Positions 42,755-51,416 of a DNA stretch of 64,000 bases are shown here, one piece after another. The position numbers and the translations under genes are program-made. The notes beneath the pieces are model-generated. The model did not search any database. It had not been told where the DNA came from and worked only from the letters and a program-made list of their open reading frames with translations. Position 1 is the first letter of the stretch. Each line of letters starts with the position of its first letter. This stretch comes from Hoeflea sp. IMCC20628 (lineage in GTDB: Bacteria > Pseudomonadota > Alphaproteobacteria > Rhizobiales > Rhizobiaceae). The stretch is from the NCBI RefSeq assembly GCF_001011155.1, contig NZ_CP011479.1, forward strand, positions 824,501-888,500, in the 5' to 3' direction.

Positions 42755-43177
42755 TCATCTCATCCGGCAGCAGAATGGAAAGAACGGCCCGGGCAGGCCG
42801 GGTGCCCCGGTGGGCGTGAAGGTGAAATCGCGCACCGCGTCGCTCTCGTCGGTGCAGCCGCCCGGCGTGTAGGCGATGCTGCCGGTGACCGGATGACTGG
42901 TCTCGAGCTGCCAGGGGTTTTCGGTCGCGAAAGTGATGCTTCCCGGCGTGGTCTGGATGTCGTCACCGGAAAAGGCGTCAATGAAATTGGAACTCATGCC
43001 GCCATCACAGATCAGCTCCAGCGCCCAGTTGGGCTCGAAGCCGGAGCAGATCATGGTCTGCCCGGTTTCGAGCAGGCCGTTGCAGGACAGGTCGGCGGCA
43101 AACGTTGCTGCCGGATGGCTCATGGTGAGGGCGAGGGCCAGGCAAAATGGCTTAACGGGTCTGTGGATAAACATCAT
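42755..43177 (-). CDS. Small secreted protein, COG3650-like
   Basis: About 140 residues from ATG 43177, preceded by AGGGAG. The signal peptide is MMFIHRPVKPFCLALALTM and ends near ATFAADLSC. The mature part has four or more Cys and the pattern CSGFEPNWALEL, reminiscent of the EPFW-type motif in COG3650 periplasmic proteins. SHPVTGSIAYTPGGCTDESDAVRDFTF follows. Disulfide-bonded periplasmic location is likely. Function unknown; the family assignment is tentative. Confidence 0.65.
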   Translation of the reverse strand: MMFIHRPVKPFCLALALTMSHPAATFAADLSCNGLLETGQTMICSGFEPNWALELICDGGMSSNFIDAFSGDDIQTTPGSITFATENPWQLETSHPVTGSIAYTPGGCTDESDAVRDFTFTPTGAPGLPGPFFPFCCRMR

Positions 43178-43396
43178 CGATGATCTCCCTGATCGTGGCT
43201 TCAGCTCCCCGAACTTCAATTCTAGCATATTCTTGCGGCAAGGTGAATTGCGACCGCCGGTCAGGGTGCCCGGGACAGGTGGTCTGACCCAGCAGTCCCC
43301 GCGCTCTCTGGTCTTGCCTGTTCACGCATTTTGATTGGCCCATCAGCGGCATGTCCGGTATGTGTTGGTCGTGTTTAGTCATTTCTGGAGCGACTG

Positions 43397-44023
43397 ATGA
43401 CCTTGCCGATGTTTCCCGCCGAAGGCCCCGTTTTGCCCGAGATATTTCCGGCGCGCCGGATCAAGGGGCAGGTGTCGGCGGTGCTGGCAGCTCTCGGCGG
43501 TGATTTCCTTACCGAGGATGTGGCCGCACTCGAGATGGGATATGACGGGATCAACGGCGATTTTCATGCCGGCCTGACGCGCAAATCCGGCAGCCGCGAG
43601 CCCTGGTACCCGCGTGGCACGGAGATGCGCAATGAGCGGCAATTGTCGATCGTGGCGGCGGATGAGCTTGCAATTGCCGCTGCGCGGATGGGCATCGACC
43701 GGATCGAAGCGGGCTGGATCGGCGCCAATCTGGTGATCGCAGGCATACCGATGCTGTCGATGCTGCCGCCGCGCACGCAATTGTTTTTCGAGGGCGGCGT
43801 GACGCTGCGAATCGACGGAGACAACGGGCCCTGCCGTTACGCCGGTGCTGCGATTGCGAAGAATTTTCCCGATATGGACGAGACGTCAGTGGCGCTTTCC
43901 TTCGTCAAGGCAGCCAAGCGCCGCCGCGGCGTCGTCGCCTGGGTGGAAAAGCCCGGCGTGATCGGCAAGGGCGAAACCGTGACCGCCCATGTCTGGGAAC
44001 AGTGGATTTATCCCGCGGGCTGA
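43397..44023 (+). CDS. MOSC-domain protein
   Basis: 208 residues. It contains the MOSC core: YDGINGDFHAGLTRKSGSREPWYPRGTEMRNERQLSIVAADELA, GWIGANLVIAGIPMLSMLPPRTQLFF and GPCRYAGAAI with the conserved Cys. MOSC domains bind sulfurated molybdenum cofactor or handle N-hydroxylated substrates. This single-domain protein lacks the N-terminal beta-barrel of mARC enzymes and resembles YiiM-like proteins. No signal peptide. Confidence 0.85.
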   Translation: MTLPMFPAEGPVLPEIFPARRIKGQVSAVLAALGGDFLTEDVAALEMGYDGINGDFHAGLTRKSGSREPWYPRGTEMRNERQLSIVAADELAIAAARMGIDRIEAGWIGANLVIAGIPMLSMLPPRTQLFFEGGVTLRIDGDNGPCRYAGAAIAKNFPDMDETSVALSFVKAAKRRRGVVAWVEKPGVIGKGETVTAHVWEQWIYPAG

Positions 44024-44108
44024 CTGGTTCCAACGATCCTTCGAGGCGATGTAATGCGACAATAAGTTGGACGGCAGCGACATTGTTGCTTGCCTTGCGC
44101 CCAGGAAT

Positions 44109-44130
44109 GACATAAACATATCTTTATATC
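44109..44130. promoter_or_regulatory. Putative operator of the ArsR-type methionine-cycle regulator
   Basis: GACATAAA-N6-TTTATATC, a 22-bp near-palindrome (9 of 11 pairs) ending 17 bases before the regulator start. It resembles the AT-rich palindromes reported for SahR, an ArsR regulator of the S-adenosylhomocysteine/methionine cycle. The match is from memory. Confidence 0.6.
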
Positions 44131-44146
44131 ATTTTTGAGGTTGTGA

Positions 44147-45160
44147 ATGCTGTCCTTGTCCCCCCTTACACTCGACGAATGCGTCGAAGTGCTCAAAGCC
44201 GCTGGCGAGCCGACGCGGTTGCGGCTGATCGCGCTGTTGAGCCATGGCGACCTGACCGTCAGTGAAATGACCGAGGTGCTGGGCCAGTCGCAGCCGCGGA
44301 TCTCGCGTCATCTCAAGCTGTTGGGCGAGGCCGGGCTGGTCGAGCGCTACCAGGAGGGCGCCTGGGCCTATTTCCGGCTGACGCGCGACGGCGTGCGGGC
44401 CAAGCTGATGCAGCACGCACTTGCCGCCACCTCGTCTTCAGACGCGCATCTGGCGCGGGACGCCGAACGTCTCGCAACGGTCAAGCAATCGCGCGCCAGT
44501 CGGGCGGAAGCCTATTTCGCCGCCAACGCCGAGAGCTGGAACGACCTGCGAAGCATGCATGCCGCCGACGAGACCGTGGAAGCAGAGGTGCTCAGGCTAA
44601 TTGGCCGGACACCGTTTGACGGGTTGCTCGATCTTGGTACTGGAACCGGCCGCATGCTCGAGCTTCTGGCCGATCGCTATCGTCGCGCCATTGGAATTGA
44701 TTCGAGCCGCAGCATGCTGTCGATTGCCCGCGCCCAGCTTGATGATGCCGGCATTACCCATGCCTCCGTGCGTCAGGGCGACATTTCCAATCTGCCGCTT
44801 GAGCGCGAGAGCTTTGACGTGGTGACCATTCACCAGGTCCTGCATTTTCTGCATGATCCTTTGCCGGCGCTTACGGAAGCGGCCCGCATGCTCCGGCCCG
44901 GTGGCCGGTTGGTGGTGGTGGATTTCGCGCCGCATGACCACGAGGACCTTCGGCTTGAACATGCCCATGCACGGCTTGGCTTCAGTCAGGAGCAGGTGGC
45001 GGACTGGCTCAGGCAATCGGGATTGACTGTCGAGAAAATAGTTGATCTGCCGCCGGAGTCCGGCAATGCCCGGACCCTGACAGTCACCATCTGGCTGGCG
45101 CGCGATCCGCGTCTTCTCATTGCCTCAGACGTGACCTCTCCAAGTTTAGGAACAGCCTGA
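44147..45160 (+). CDS. ArsR-family regulator fused to a SAM-dependent methyltransferase domain
   Basis: 337 residues. The N-terminal ~100 residues are an ArsR winged helix: LKAAGEPTRLRLIALLSHGDLTVSEMTEVLGQSQPRISRHLKLLGEAGLVE. From about residue 160 a Rossmann methyltransferase follows, with motif I LLDLGTGTGRMLEL, GIDSSRSMLSIARAQL and DVVTIHQVLHFLHDP. It is followed one base later by metF. The fused domain could sense SAM or S-adenosylhomocysteine rather than methylate anything. By analogy with SahR it probably represses its own operon and other methionine-cycle genes. Confidence 0.88.
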   Translation: MLSLSPLTLDECVEVLKAAGEPTRLRLIALLSHGDLTVSEMTEVLGQSQPRISRHLKLLGEAGLVERYQEGAWAYFRLTRDGVRAKLMQHALAATSSSDAHLARDAERLATVKQSRASRAEAYFAANAESWNDLRSMHAADETVEAEVLRLIGRTPFDGLLDLGTGTGRMLELLADRYRRAIGIDSSRSMLSIARAQLDDAGITHASVRQGDISNLPLERESFDVVTIHQVLHFLHDPLPALTEAARMLRPGGRLVVVDFAPHDHEDLRLEHAHARLGFSQEQVADWLRQSGLTVEKIVDLPPESGNARTLTVTIWLARDPRLLIASDVTSPSLGTA

Positions 45161-45161
45161 T

Positions 45162-46070
45162 ATGTCCATCTCCCCCCGCGCCAGCGCACAAGATGCCTCC
45201 GACCGGATCAAGGTGTCGTTCGAGTTCTTCCCGCCCAAGAATGGTGACATGGAGAGCCAACTCTGGGACAGCATCACCAAACTGGCTACGTTTCAACCGG
45301 ATTTCGTCTCGGTGACCTATGGTGCAGGCGGCTCGACCAAGCAGCCGACGATGAACACGATCACCCGGATGTGCCAGGAAACCGCGCTTGCACCGGCGGC
45401 GCATCTGACCTGCGTCGGCTCCGACAAGGCCTCGGTTGATGCCGTGGCGCGCGAGTTCCAGGCCGTTGGCGTCAATCACTTCGTGGCGCTGAGGGGCGAT
45501 CCGCCTGAAGGCGTCGGTGCTGCCTATCAGCCGCATCCGCAAGGCTACGCCAATGGCGCGGAACTTGTGGCGGGCCTGCGCGGCATTGCCGATTTCGAGG
45601 TTTCTGTCTCTGCCTATCCCGAGAGGCATCCGGAAAGCCCGGACTTTGCCACCGATATCGACATGCTCAAGCGCAAGGTCGATGCTGGCGCCACGCGGGC
45701 GATCACCCAGTTCTTTTTCGACAATGACACCTATGAGCGTTACGTCGAGCGGGTGCGCCGTGCCGGGATCTATATTCCGATCGTGCCCGGTATCCTGCCA
45801 ATCCACAATTTCGGACAGGTGGCGCGGTTCTCGAAACTCTGCGGTGCGTCGATACCCGATTGGCTGGCGCGGCGGTTTGACGGGCTCGAAAAAGATCCCG
45901 AGACCCGGTCGCTGGTGGCTGCGGCGATGGCTGCCGAACAGGTTAACGATCTGGTTGAGCGCGGTATTGATGATTTCCATTTCTACACGATGAACCGCGC
46001 CCAGCTGGTTTATGCGATCTGCCATATGTTGGGATTGCGCGGCGCTGAAGCCGTGGGTGCAGCAGCGTAG
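45162..46070 (+). CDS. metF: Methylenetetrahydrofolate reductase MetF
   Basis: 302 residues, normal for bacterial MetF. The FAD-barrel motifs are KVSFEFFPPKNGDMESQLW at the N-terminus, VSVTYGAGGSTKQPT, HFVALRGDPPEG, AGATRAITQFFFDNDTY and the C-terminal DFHFYTMNRAQL. It reduces 5,10-methylene-THF to 5-methyl-THF for methionine synthesis, using NAD(P)H. It starts one base after the stop of the ArsR-methyltransferase regulator and is therefore co-transcribed with it. Confidence 0.95.
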   Translation: MSISPRASAQDASDRIKVSFEFFPPKNGDMESQLWDSITKLATFQPDFVSVTYGAGGSTKQPTMNTITRMCQETALAPAAHLTCVGSDKASVDAVAREFQAVGVNHFVALRGDPPEGVGAAYQPHPQGYANGAELVAGLRGIADFEVSVSAYPERHPESPDFATDIDMLKRKVDAGATRAITQFFFDNDTYERYVERVRRAGIYIPIVPGILPIHNFGQVARFSKLCGASIPDWLARRFDGLEKDPETRSLVAAAMAAEQVNDLVERGIDDFHFYTMNRAQLVYAICHMLGLRGAEAVGAAA

Positions 46071-46119
46071 AAAACCGCCGATTTCCGGCTATTTCGAGAA
46101 ACACTGGCTGACAAACGAA

Positions 46120-46143
46120 ACGGGAGCGCCGAAACGCTCCCGT
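46120..46143. terminator. Hairpin terminator after metF
   Basis: ACGGGAGCG and CGCTCCCGT form a perfect 9-bp stem with a 6-base loop, followed by CTTTAAACTTT. It lies between metF and the convergent small peptide gene and may serve both. Confidence 0.7.
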
Positions 46144-46177
46144 CTTTAAACTTTGGCTCTTGTTGATGCCCTCATGA

Positions 46178-46255
46178 CTAAATGAAAAGCATTGCACCCA
46201 CAAATATGAACGCTGCACAGATCACAAGGGCATTGAGCGATTGCGTAAATCCCAT
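46178..46255 (-). CDS. 25-residue membrane peptide
   Basis: ATG at 46255 on the minus strand, preceded by a strong ATGGAGGACCACC ribosome-binding site. It encodes a 25-residue peptide that begins MGFTQSLNA and continues as one hydrophobic helix (LVICAAFIFVGAMLFI) before TAG. The short polar start and single helix are typical of small inner-membrane proteins. Good initiation signals in an otherwise empty interval support it. Too short for statistics; function unknown. Confidence 0.6.
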   Translation of the reverse strand: MGFTQSLNALVICAAFIFVGAMLFI

Positions 46256-46765
46256 GGTGGTCCTCCATCGCGTTAGCAGTCAAATGATAGTCATGGCTTT
46301 GGCCCGGTGGAAAGCAAAATCGTTGTTGCAGTGCAACCCAAAAGCAGACTTTTCGCCTAATATGACCATTTAACATATTGAAAATACGTGATTATTCGCC
46401 TGTTCATTTTCTGTTAAGAAACACTCAAATACCGCTGCGCAATCAGGATGCCGCCTTTGTTCCCCGGGTGCCCGTCGCCGCATTTTGGCCTTGGTCTGAA
46501 TTGCAGATCGAGGTTGGCAAGGTGGAAATGGTGCTCACGGAAAGATATCGCTTTCAGAAGACAGCAAAATGCTGGAATGGCCGATGAACGAAGGAAGATT
46601 CGGCCAAATGGCGGGAATCATTGCAGCAATTGTGGCGCTCAAATCGTCGCAGACGTTACAACGCTACGCATCCACGTGGATGGGCAAAGAACGCTGTATC
46701 TTTTTGAACTGATGCATGTGCGTTATCGTTCAAATATATCCTTTGAACGCGAGATGCATTTGAGT
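46256..46765. other. Non-coding stretch of about 510 bases
   Basis: Somewhat lower in GC than its surroundings around 46280-46430. Open frames on the plus strand continue antisense through the amidase gene and carry no recognisable domain. It should hold the promoter of the leftward 25-residue peptide gene. Nothing else can be supported. Confidence 0.5.
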
Positions 46766-48031
46766 TCAGCTCTTGAACACCTGCTCGAGCATTGTTGCGA
46801 CGGCCAGAAGCATTTTGTCCTGGCCAAAACGGGCAACCGCCTGGATGCCGAGCGGCATGCCGTTTTCATCCTTGAAGCCGGGTATGTTGACGGTCGGCGT
46901 CCCCATCAAAGTCCAGAGTTTGTTGAAGCGTGGATCGCCCGTCGTTTCCAGGCCCAGAGGCGCAGCACCCGGCGCGGAGGGTGTGAGCAGGATGTCGACT
47001 TGCCCAAACAGGGCTGTTGTCGTTGTGCGGCCGCGTTTGGAAAGCTTGCGCGCCGCGTCATAGGCTTGTGGTGTAATCGCCTGACCTTCAGTGAGGGTGT
47101 GGAGCAGGCGCGGGCTCAACATGTCGGCAAAACGGGCTAGATCCGGCCCGCAAGCAAGGCCGGCCTCATAGCCCTGAATGGTGGTGTGGGCGTTGCGGGC
47201 CTGAGCCAGGGCTTCGGGTTCGCCGATATCGCCGACATCAAAGCCGGCATTGGCCGCCATGTCAGCCGCCTTGGTCAATGCCGCGCGCATCGCCGGGTCG
47301 GCGCCCTCGATCAGCGCGCATTGATAGAGCCCGACACGGATTTTGGCCGGATCGATCAGCGGCTCATCGGCGCGGTGTGCGAGATCGCGGCCGGTCAGCA
47401 GGGCCGCCAGCAGCGCCACATCCTCGACGCCGGCTGCAAATAGCCCCACGGTATCAAGCGAGGGGGCAAAGTGCTTCATGCCGGTGGTTGGCAGCAAGCG
47501 GAAGCTCGGCTTGTAGCCGGCGATGCCGCAAAAGGCTGCCGGTCGCACCACTGAACCGCCGGTCTGGGTGCCGATTGCTGCGGGAATCATGCCGGCGGCG
47601 ACGGCGGCTGCGGATCCGGAGGACGAGCCGCCGGGTGTGTGTGCCGGATTGTGCGGATTGACCGTCACCGTGGGCTGGAGGAAAGCAAATTCGGTGGTCG
47701 CAGTCTTGCCGATGATTGTGGCGCCGCGCCTGCGGGCGAGATCGACAATCGCCGCATCAACGCGGGGGCGGTGCCCCTCATAGGCGGGAGAGCCATAGGA
47801 TGTTGGCTGATCAAACGTGTCGAAAATATCCTTGATGCCGATGGCGATGCCGGCCAACGGACCATCCTTCTCGATGGCCGAGGCCGCGGCGACATGGGCG
47901 AATGCCTTGATGTCAGGGTCCTTGCGGGCAATGGCGTCACGGCTGAGCGCCACCATCAGGTCCGGGTTGGCCTTGCCTTCGTTGCGCGCCCTGATCAACG
48001 CCGTAAGGCTAATCATGCGAGTTTCGCTCAT
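46766..48031 (-). CDS. Amidase-signature-family hydrolase
   Basis: 421 residues after a GGGGGAG ribosome-binding site. The Ser-cisSer-Lys catalytic elements are present: Lys in GIAIGIKDIFDT, the Gly/Ser-rich HTPGGSSSGSAAAVAAGM and GTQTGGSVVRPAAFCGIAGYKPS with the nucleophilic Ser. The length suits stand-alone amidases, and no GatB or GatC neighbours exist, so it is not the tRNA amidotransferase subunit. It hydrolyses an unknown amide in the cytoplasm. The next gene upstream is a drug/metabolite exporter. Confidence 0.92.
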   Translation of the reverse strand: MSETRMISLTALIRARNEGKANPDLMVALSRDAIARKDPDIKAFAHVAAASAIEKDGPLAGIAIGIKDIFDTFDQPTSYGSPAYEGHRPRVDAAIVDLARRRGATIIGKTATTEFAFLQPTVTVNPHNPAHTPGGSSSGSAAAVAAGMIPAAIGTQTGGSVVRPAAFCGIAGYKPSFRLLPTTGMKHFAPSLDTVGLFAAGVEDVALLAALLTGRDLAHRADEPLIDPAKIRVGLYQCALIEGADPAMRAALTKAADMAANAGFDVGDIGEPEALAQARNAHTTIQGYEAGLACGPDLARFADMLSPRLLHTLTEGQAITPQAYDAARKLSKRGRTTTTALFGQVDILLTPSAPGAAPLGLETTGDPRFNKLWTLMGTPTVNIPGFKDENGMPLGIQAVARFGQDKMLLAVATMLEQVFKS

Positions 48032-48070
48032 GGCTGCGTCTCCCCCTCAAATGGCCTGTCGCGGCAAAGC

Positions 48071-48982
48071 CTATCGTGAACGCTTTATGGCCAGCCGATT
48101 GTCCAGTGACAATAGCCCCAGTGCAATCAGGCCGAGACCAAGCGCTTCGGTGAGCGACAGGGTTTCGCCAAGAAACAGGATGCCGAGCAGGATAGCAGCC
48201 GGCGGAACCAGAAGCGTCACCAGCGAGGCGGAGGTGGCGCCGGCGACACTTAAAATCCGGAAGAAGACGATATAGGCGAAGGCGGTGGAGACCAGGGCTA
48301 GCGCCAGGATGGCGGCCATCACGTTGATAGGCGGCACCGGCAGGGTCCAGGGCTGATCAACGACAAGCGCCAAGGGCAGCATGATCAGGCTCGAAGCGGT
48401 CAATTGCCCTGTGGCGGTGATCCGCGGTGAGACGCCCTTGAAGCGCTTGCCGAAGGTGGCGGCAAAGCCATAGGAGACGGCAGCTCCGACCACGGCGAGC
48501 ATGGCCCATAGCGGACTGTCGGTAAGCCCCAGCGCCGAGGGGCCGATGAGCAGAACCATGCCGGCAAGCCCAAGGCCGCAGCCGATCAGCTTGGCGGGAG
48601 TGATTTTTTCGTCCGTTGTCAGGACCTGCGCCACCAGGACCGCCCAAACCGGCGTTGTGGCATTGAGAATCGACGCCAGGCCCGAGCCGATCTCGGTCTG
48701 GCCGAGGAAGATCAGGGTAAAGGGAATGGCGTTGTTGATCAGGCCCATGATCAGCAATTCGCGCCAGCGGTTGGACAATGTCTGATAGAAGCCAGGCACG
48801 CGGCCAAAAGCCAGATGCAGTGCAATTGCTGCGAGACCGACCCGAAACAGCACCAGCGTCATCGGCGGCACATGCTGTACGGCGATGCGGCCAAAGAAGA
48901 ACGACCCGCCCCAGATGAAGCCAAGCAGGACGAGCAGGCCCCATGTGGCGAGATCCATGGAACGATTGGCTGTGTGGGGCAT
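48071..48982 (-). CDS. EamA/DMT-superfamily transporter
   Basis: 303 residues from ATG 48982, preceded by AAGGAAG. About ten transmembrane helices in two EamA repeats: GLLVLLGFIWGGSFFFGRIAVQHVPPMTLVLFRV begins the first and YGFAATFGKRFKGVSP the second, with LGETLSLTEALGLGLIALGLL at the end. Such proteins export amino acids or other metabolites. It is divergent from the PLP decarboxylase gene. The frame extends upstream of 48982 but overlaps the divergent promoter, so the longer form is rejected. Confidence 0.9.
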   Translation of the reverse strand: MPHTANRSMDLATWGLLVLLGFIWGGSFFFGRIAVQHVPPMTLVLFRVGLAAIALHLAFGRVPGFYQTLSNRWRELLIMGLINNAIPFTLIFLGQTEIGSGLASILNATTPVWAVLVAQVLTTDEKITPAKLIGCGLGLAGMVLLIGPSALGLTDSPLWAMLAVVGAAVSYGFAATFGKRFKGVSPRITATGQLTASSLIMLPLALVVDQPWTLPVPPINVMAAILALALVSTAFAYIVFFRILSVAGATSASLVTLLVPPAAILLGILFLGETLSLTEALGLGLIALGLLSLDNRLAIKRSR

Positions 48983-49123
48983 TGGAACTTCCTTGCAGCA
49001 GGTGGCGCTGCATGCCACAGGCACAAAGCTGGTACCACCCGAAATCAGCCCGGCTTTAAAAACAGTGTCATTTGCCGGGAGTCCGGCCTGTTGATAGTGT
49101 CGCGAACCAATCTGGAGACACAT

Positions 49124-50344
49124 ATGCAACGATTCGCCACCGGTACCGACGCCGCACTCGAGCTCAGGCCGGACCATCCGCTTTACTGTTTCCGTCCCGA
49201 GGTTCTCAAGCAGGACGCACGCCAGTTCATGGCGCTGTTTCCGGGCGACACGGCCTATGCGGTGAAGACCAATGGCGAGCCGATGGTTCTCAAGACGCTT
49301 GTGGAAGCCGGCGTCAAGATCTTCGATGTGGCGTCACCGGGCGAGTTCAAGGCGGTGCGCGCCGCGTCGAAGACCGCCGAGATGCTTTACATGCACCCGG
49401 TCAAGGCGCAGTCGGATATCCGCCTGGCGCTGGAAAAATACGGCATCAGGGTGATGTCGCTCGACCATGAGGACGAAATCGCCAAGGTGCTCAGGATCGT
49501 CCGGGCGCTCGATCTCGATCCGGGCTCGATCAGCATTTTCGTGCGGCTGCAGACCAAGGGCCACGCGATGTATGAGCTGTCGAAGAAATTCGGCGCAGCA
49601 CCCGGCCATGCGGTGGAACTGGTGCAGCGGCTCCACAAGATAGGCTTCAAGGTAGGGCTGTGCTTCCACGTCGGCAGCCAGGTGGAGGAGGCCGAATCCT
49701 ACGAACTGGCGCTCAAGTCAGCCGACTGGGTGCGCAACCGCGCGGGTGTGCCGCTGGTCGGGCTCGATGTTGGCGGCGGCTTTCCTGCTGTCTATGGCCA
49801 CAATCCCAACCGCAAGGTCAAGCCGATGCCGCCGCTTGAGGAGCTGATGGGCGAGCTTCGCTCCAACATCACCGAATGGGCGTTCGACGACATGCCGCTG
49901 GTGGCCGAGCCAGGCCGTGTGGTGGTGGCGCGTGCATTCTCGCTGATCGTGCGGGTGCTGCTGCGCAAGGGAAAGCGCCTCTACATCAATGACGGCATCT
50001 GGGCCTCGCTGTCGGACAGCTGGACCGGCAAGATCACCCTTCCGGCGCGGTTCATCCCCGATCCGGCACGGCGCATCCGCAAGGGCAAACCCGAAAACGT
50101 TGTGCCGTTCAAGGTTTGCGGCGCGACATGTGATTCCGTCGACATCCTGTCGCGGCCGTTCTGGCTGCCTGAAACTGTCGACACCGGAGACTGGATCGAA
50201 ATCGGCCATATCGGTGCCTATTCGCTGTCGCTCAGAACCCGCTTCAACGGATTTTATCCCGATGATTTCGTCGAGGTGACGACACCGTTTGGCGGCGAAG
50301 GCGCACCCGATGGTTTTGCCAGCCTGGAGACGATGGCGGATTGA
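49124..50344 (+). CDS. Ornithine/diaminopimelate-type PLP decarboxylase (fold III)
   Basis: 406 residues from ATG 49124 (TCTGGAG upstream). The alanine-racemase-like barrel shows PLP-lysine K48 in TAYAVKTN, HVGSQ, the phosphate-binding DVGGGFP and the active-site Cys motif CGATCDSVDIL near the C-terminus. This is the class of ornithine, lysine/ornithine, carboxynorspermidine and diaminopimelate decarboxylases. The CxxxCDSxD form favours an ornithine or lysine decarboxylase making a diamine for polyamine synthesis. Exact substrate is not certain. Confidence 0.87.
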   Translation: MQRFATGTDAALELRPDHPLYCFRPEVLKQDARQFMALFPGDTAYAVKTNGEPMVLKTLVEAGVKIFDVASPGEFKAVRAASKTAEMLYMHPVKAQSDIRLALEKYGIRVMSLDHEDEIAKVLRIVRALDLDPGSISIFVRLQTKGHAMYELSKKFGAAPGHAVELVQRLHKIGFKVGLCFHVGSQVEEAESYELALKSADWVRNRAGVPLVGLDVGGGFPAVYGHNPNRKVKPMPPLEELMGELRSNITEWAFDDMPLVAEPGRVVVARAFSLIVRVLLRKGKRLYINDGIWASLSDSWTGKITLPARFIPDPARRIRKGKPENVVPFKVCGATCDSVDILSRPFWLPETVDTGDWIEIGHIGAYSLSLRTRFNGFYPDDFVEVTTPFGGEGAPDGFASLETMAD

Positions 50345-50538
50345 GGGGACTGGCGGGCGCGGCAATAGGAGCCACCGGACTTCTCGGTTCCTGCTGCCGT
50401 GTCAGGCGGCGGACAGGTGCGAGGGAACCAATGCGGTGGGTCAGGGGTTGACCGGTGCCGGCATGGGTGGATCGGGGCAGGGTTCCCGGTCATCGTGATG
50501 ACGGCTTTGCAGAGCTAAAATTGATCTGGAAGGCAATT

Positions 50539-51018
50539 ATGGAAAATCCGATATTTTTTGACGACTGGGCCGGTATTGGCCGGATTCTGATCACCGGGGT
50601 TCTGGCCTATGCGGCGCTTATCGTGATGCTGCGGACCTCCGGCAAGCGGACATTGAGCAAATTCAATGCCTTTGATTTCATTGTCACCATCTGCCTGGGG
50701 TCGATGCTGTCCTCGATCATCATCACCAAATCGGTGCCGCTGGCTGAAGGCATTGTCGGGCTGGCACTGCTGATTGTGCTGCAGTTCGGCATCACCTGGC
50801 TGTCGGTGCGCTCGCGGACATTCGAGACGCTGATCAAGAGCAATCCGACGCTGCTGGTGCATCGCGGCGCCTATCAGGACAAGGCGCTGCGCGCCGAGCG
50901 GGTGTCGAAAGAAGAGATTCTTGCAGCGTTGCACGCCAATGGCCTGGCAGAGATGTCGGATCTGCATTCGGTGGTGCTGGAGACCGATGGCTCGCTGAAC
51001 GTCTTCAAAGCCGTCTGA
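50539..51018 (+). CDS. DUF421 (YetF/YcaP-like) membrane protein
   Basis: 159 residues from ATG 50539 after a GGAAGG site. Three transmembrane helices at the N-terminus (GRILITGVLAYAALIVML, FDFIVTICLGSMLSSIII, EGIVGLALLIVLQFGITWL) and the conserved RTSGKRTLSKFNAFDFIVTI loop precede the soluble beta domain, in which NPTLLVHRGAYQDKALRAERVSKEEILAALHANGL is characteristic. The family is widespread and uncharacterised. Confidence 0.9.
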   Translation: MENPIFFDDWAGIGRILITGVLAYAALIVMLRTSGKRTLSKFNAFDFIVTICLGSMLSSIIITKSVPLAEGIVGLALLIVLQFGITWLSVRSRTFETLIKSNPTLLVHRGAYQDKALRAERVSKEEILAALHANGLAEMSDLHSVVLETDGSLNVFKAV

Positions 51019-51134
51019 CACGGGGCTCGTTCCCACATATAGCACCGCGCGCATCTGTCACGCGGCTCGTTTGTCTGTTTCGCGCTATTGTCGCTGCTCA
51101 AGTCCAGTCTCCAGGCTGGCCAGGAGATCATGAC

Positions 51135-51380
51135 ATGCCGAAACTGATCCGCTTCGTACTTCTGAACACCGCTCTTGGTGTGCTGATCGGCTGGCTGGTG
51201 GCTGCCGGGGTGGTCTATTTTAACATCAACGGCTTTGGCGATCTGATCTGGGGCTCTTCAAGCCGGGTTGCGGCCGTGTTCATCCTGATGGTGTCGTTCG
51301 GCATCACCTTCGGTTTTGCGGTGATGGCCACCGCGGTGATGCTGATGCCCACCGACAAGGACGATTTCGACAAGCTGTGA
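51135..51380 (+). CDS. 81-aa membrane protein
   Basis: Starts MPKLIRFVLLNTALGVLIGWLVAAGVVYFNI and has a second helix, VAAVFILMVSFGITFGFAVMATAVML, followed by a short acidic tail. Two membrane helices with N- and C-termini predicted in the cytoplasm. Similar short two-helix proteins are common in alphaproteobacteria, but no function is known to me. It is convergent with the TRAP genes. Confidence 0.8.
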   Translation: MPKLIRFVLLNTALGVLIGWLVAAGVVYFNINGFGDLIWGSSSRVAAVFILMVSFGITFGFAVMATAVMLMPTDKDDFDKL

Positions 51381-51416
51381 GTGACTTGCCGGAGCCTGTC
51401 CCGGCTCGGTCGAGGC

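Noticed and set aside
44024-44146. SAM riboswitch upstream of the metF operon
   Set aside because: No recognisable SAM-I, SAM-II or SAH aptamer elements; the palindrome and adjacent ArsR gene explain regulation better.
46448-47140. 230-codon plus-strand frame
   Set aside because: Mostly antisense to the amidase gene, no recognisable protein, no good initiation site.
48815-49123. N-terminal extension of the PLP decarboxylase to 509 residues
   Set aside because: It runs antisense through the EamA transporter start; the family start and a GGAG site are at 49124.
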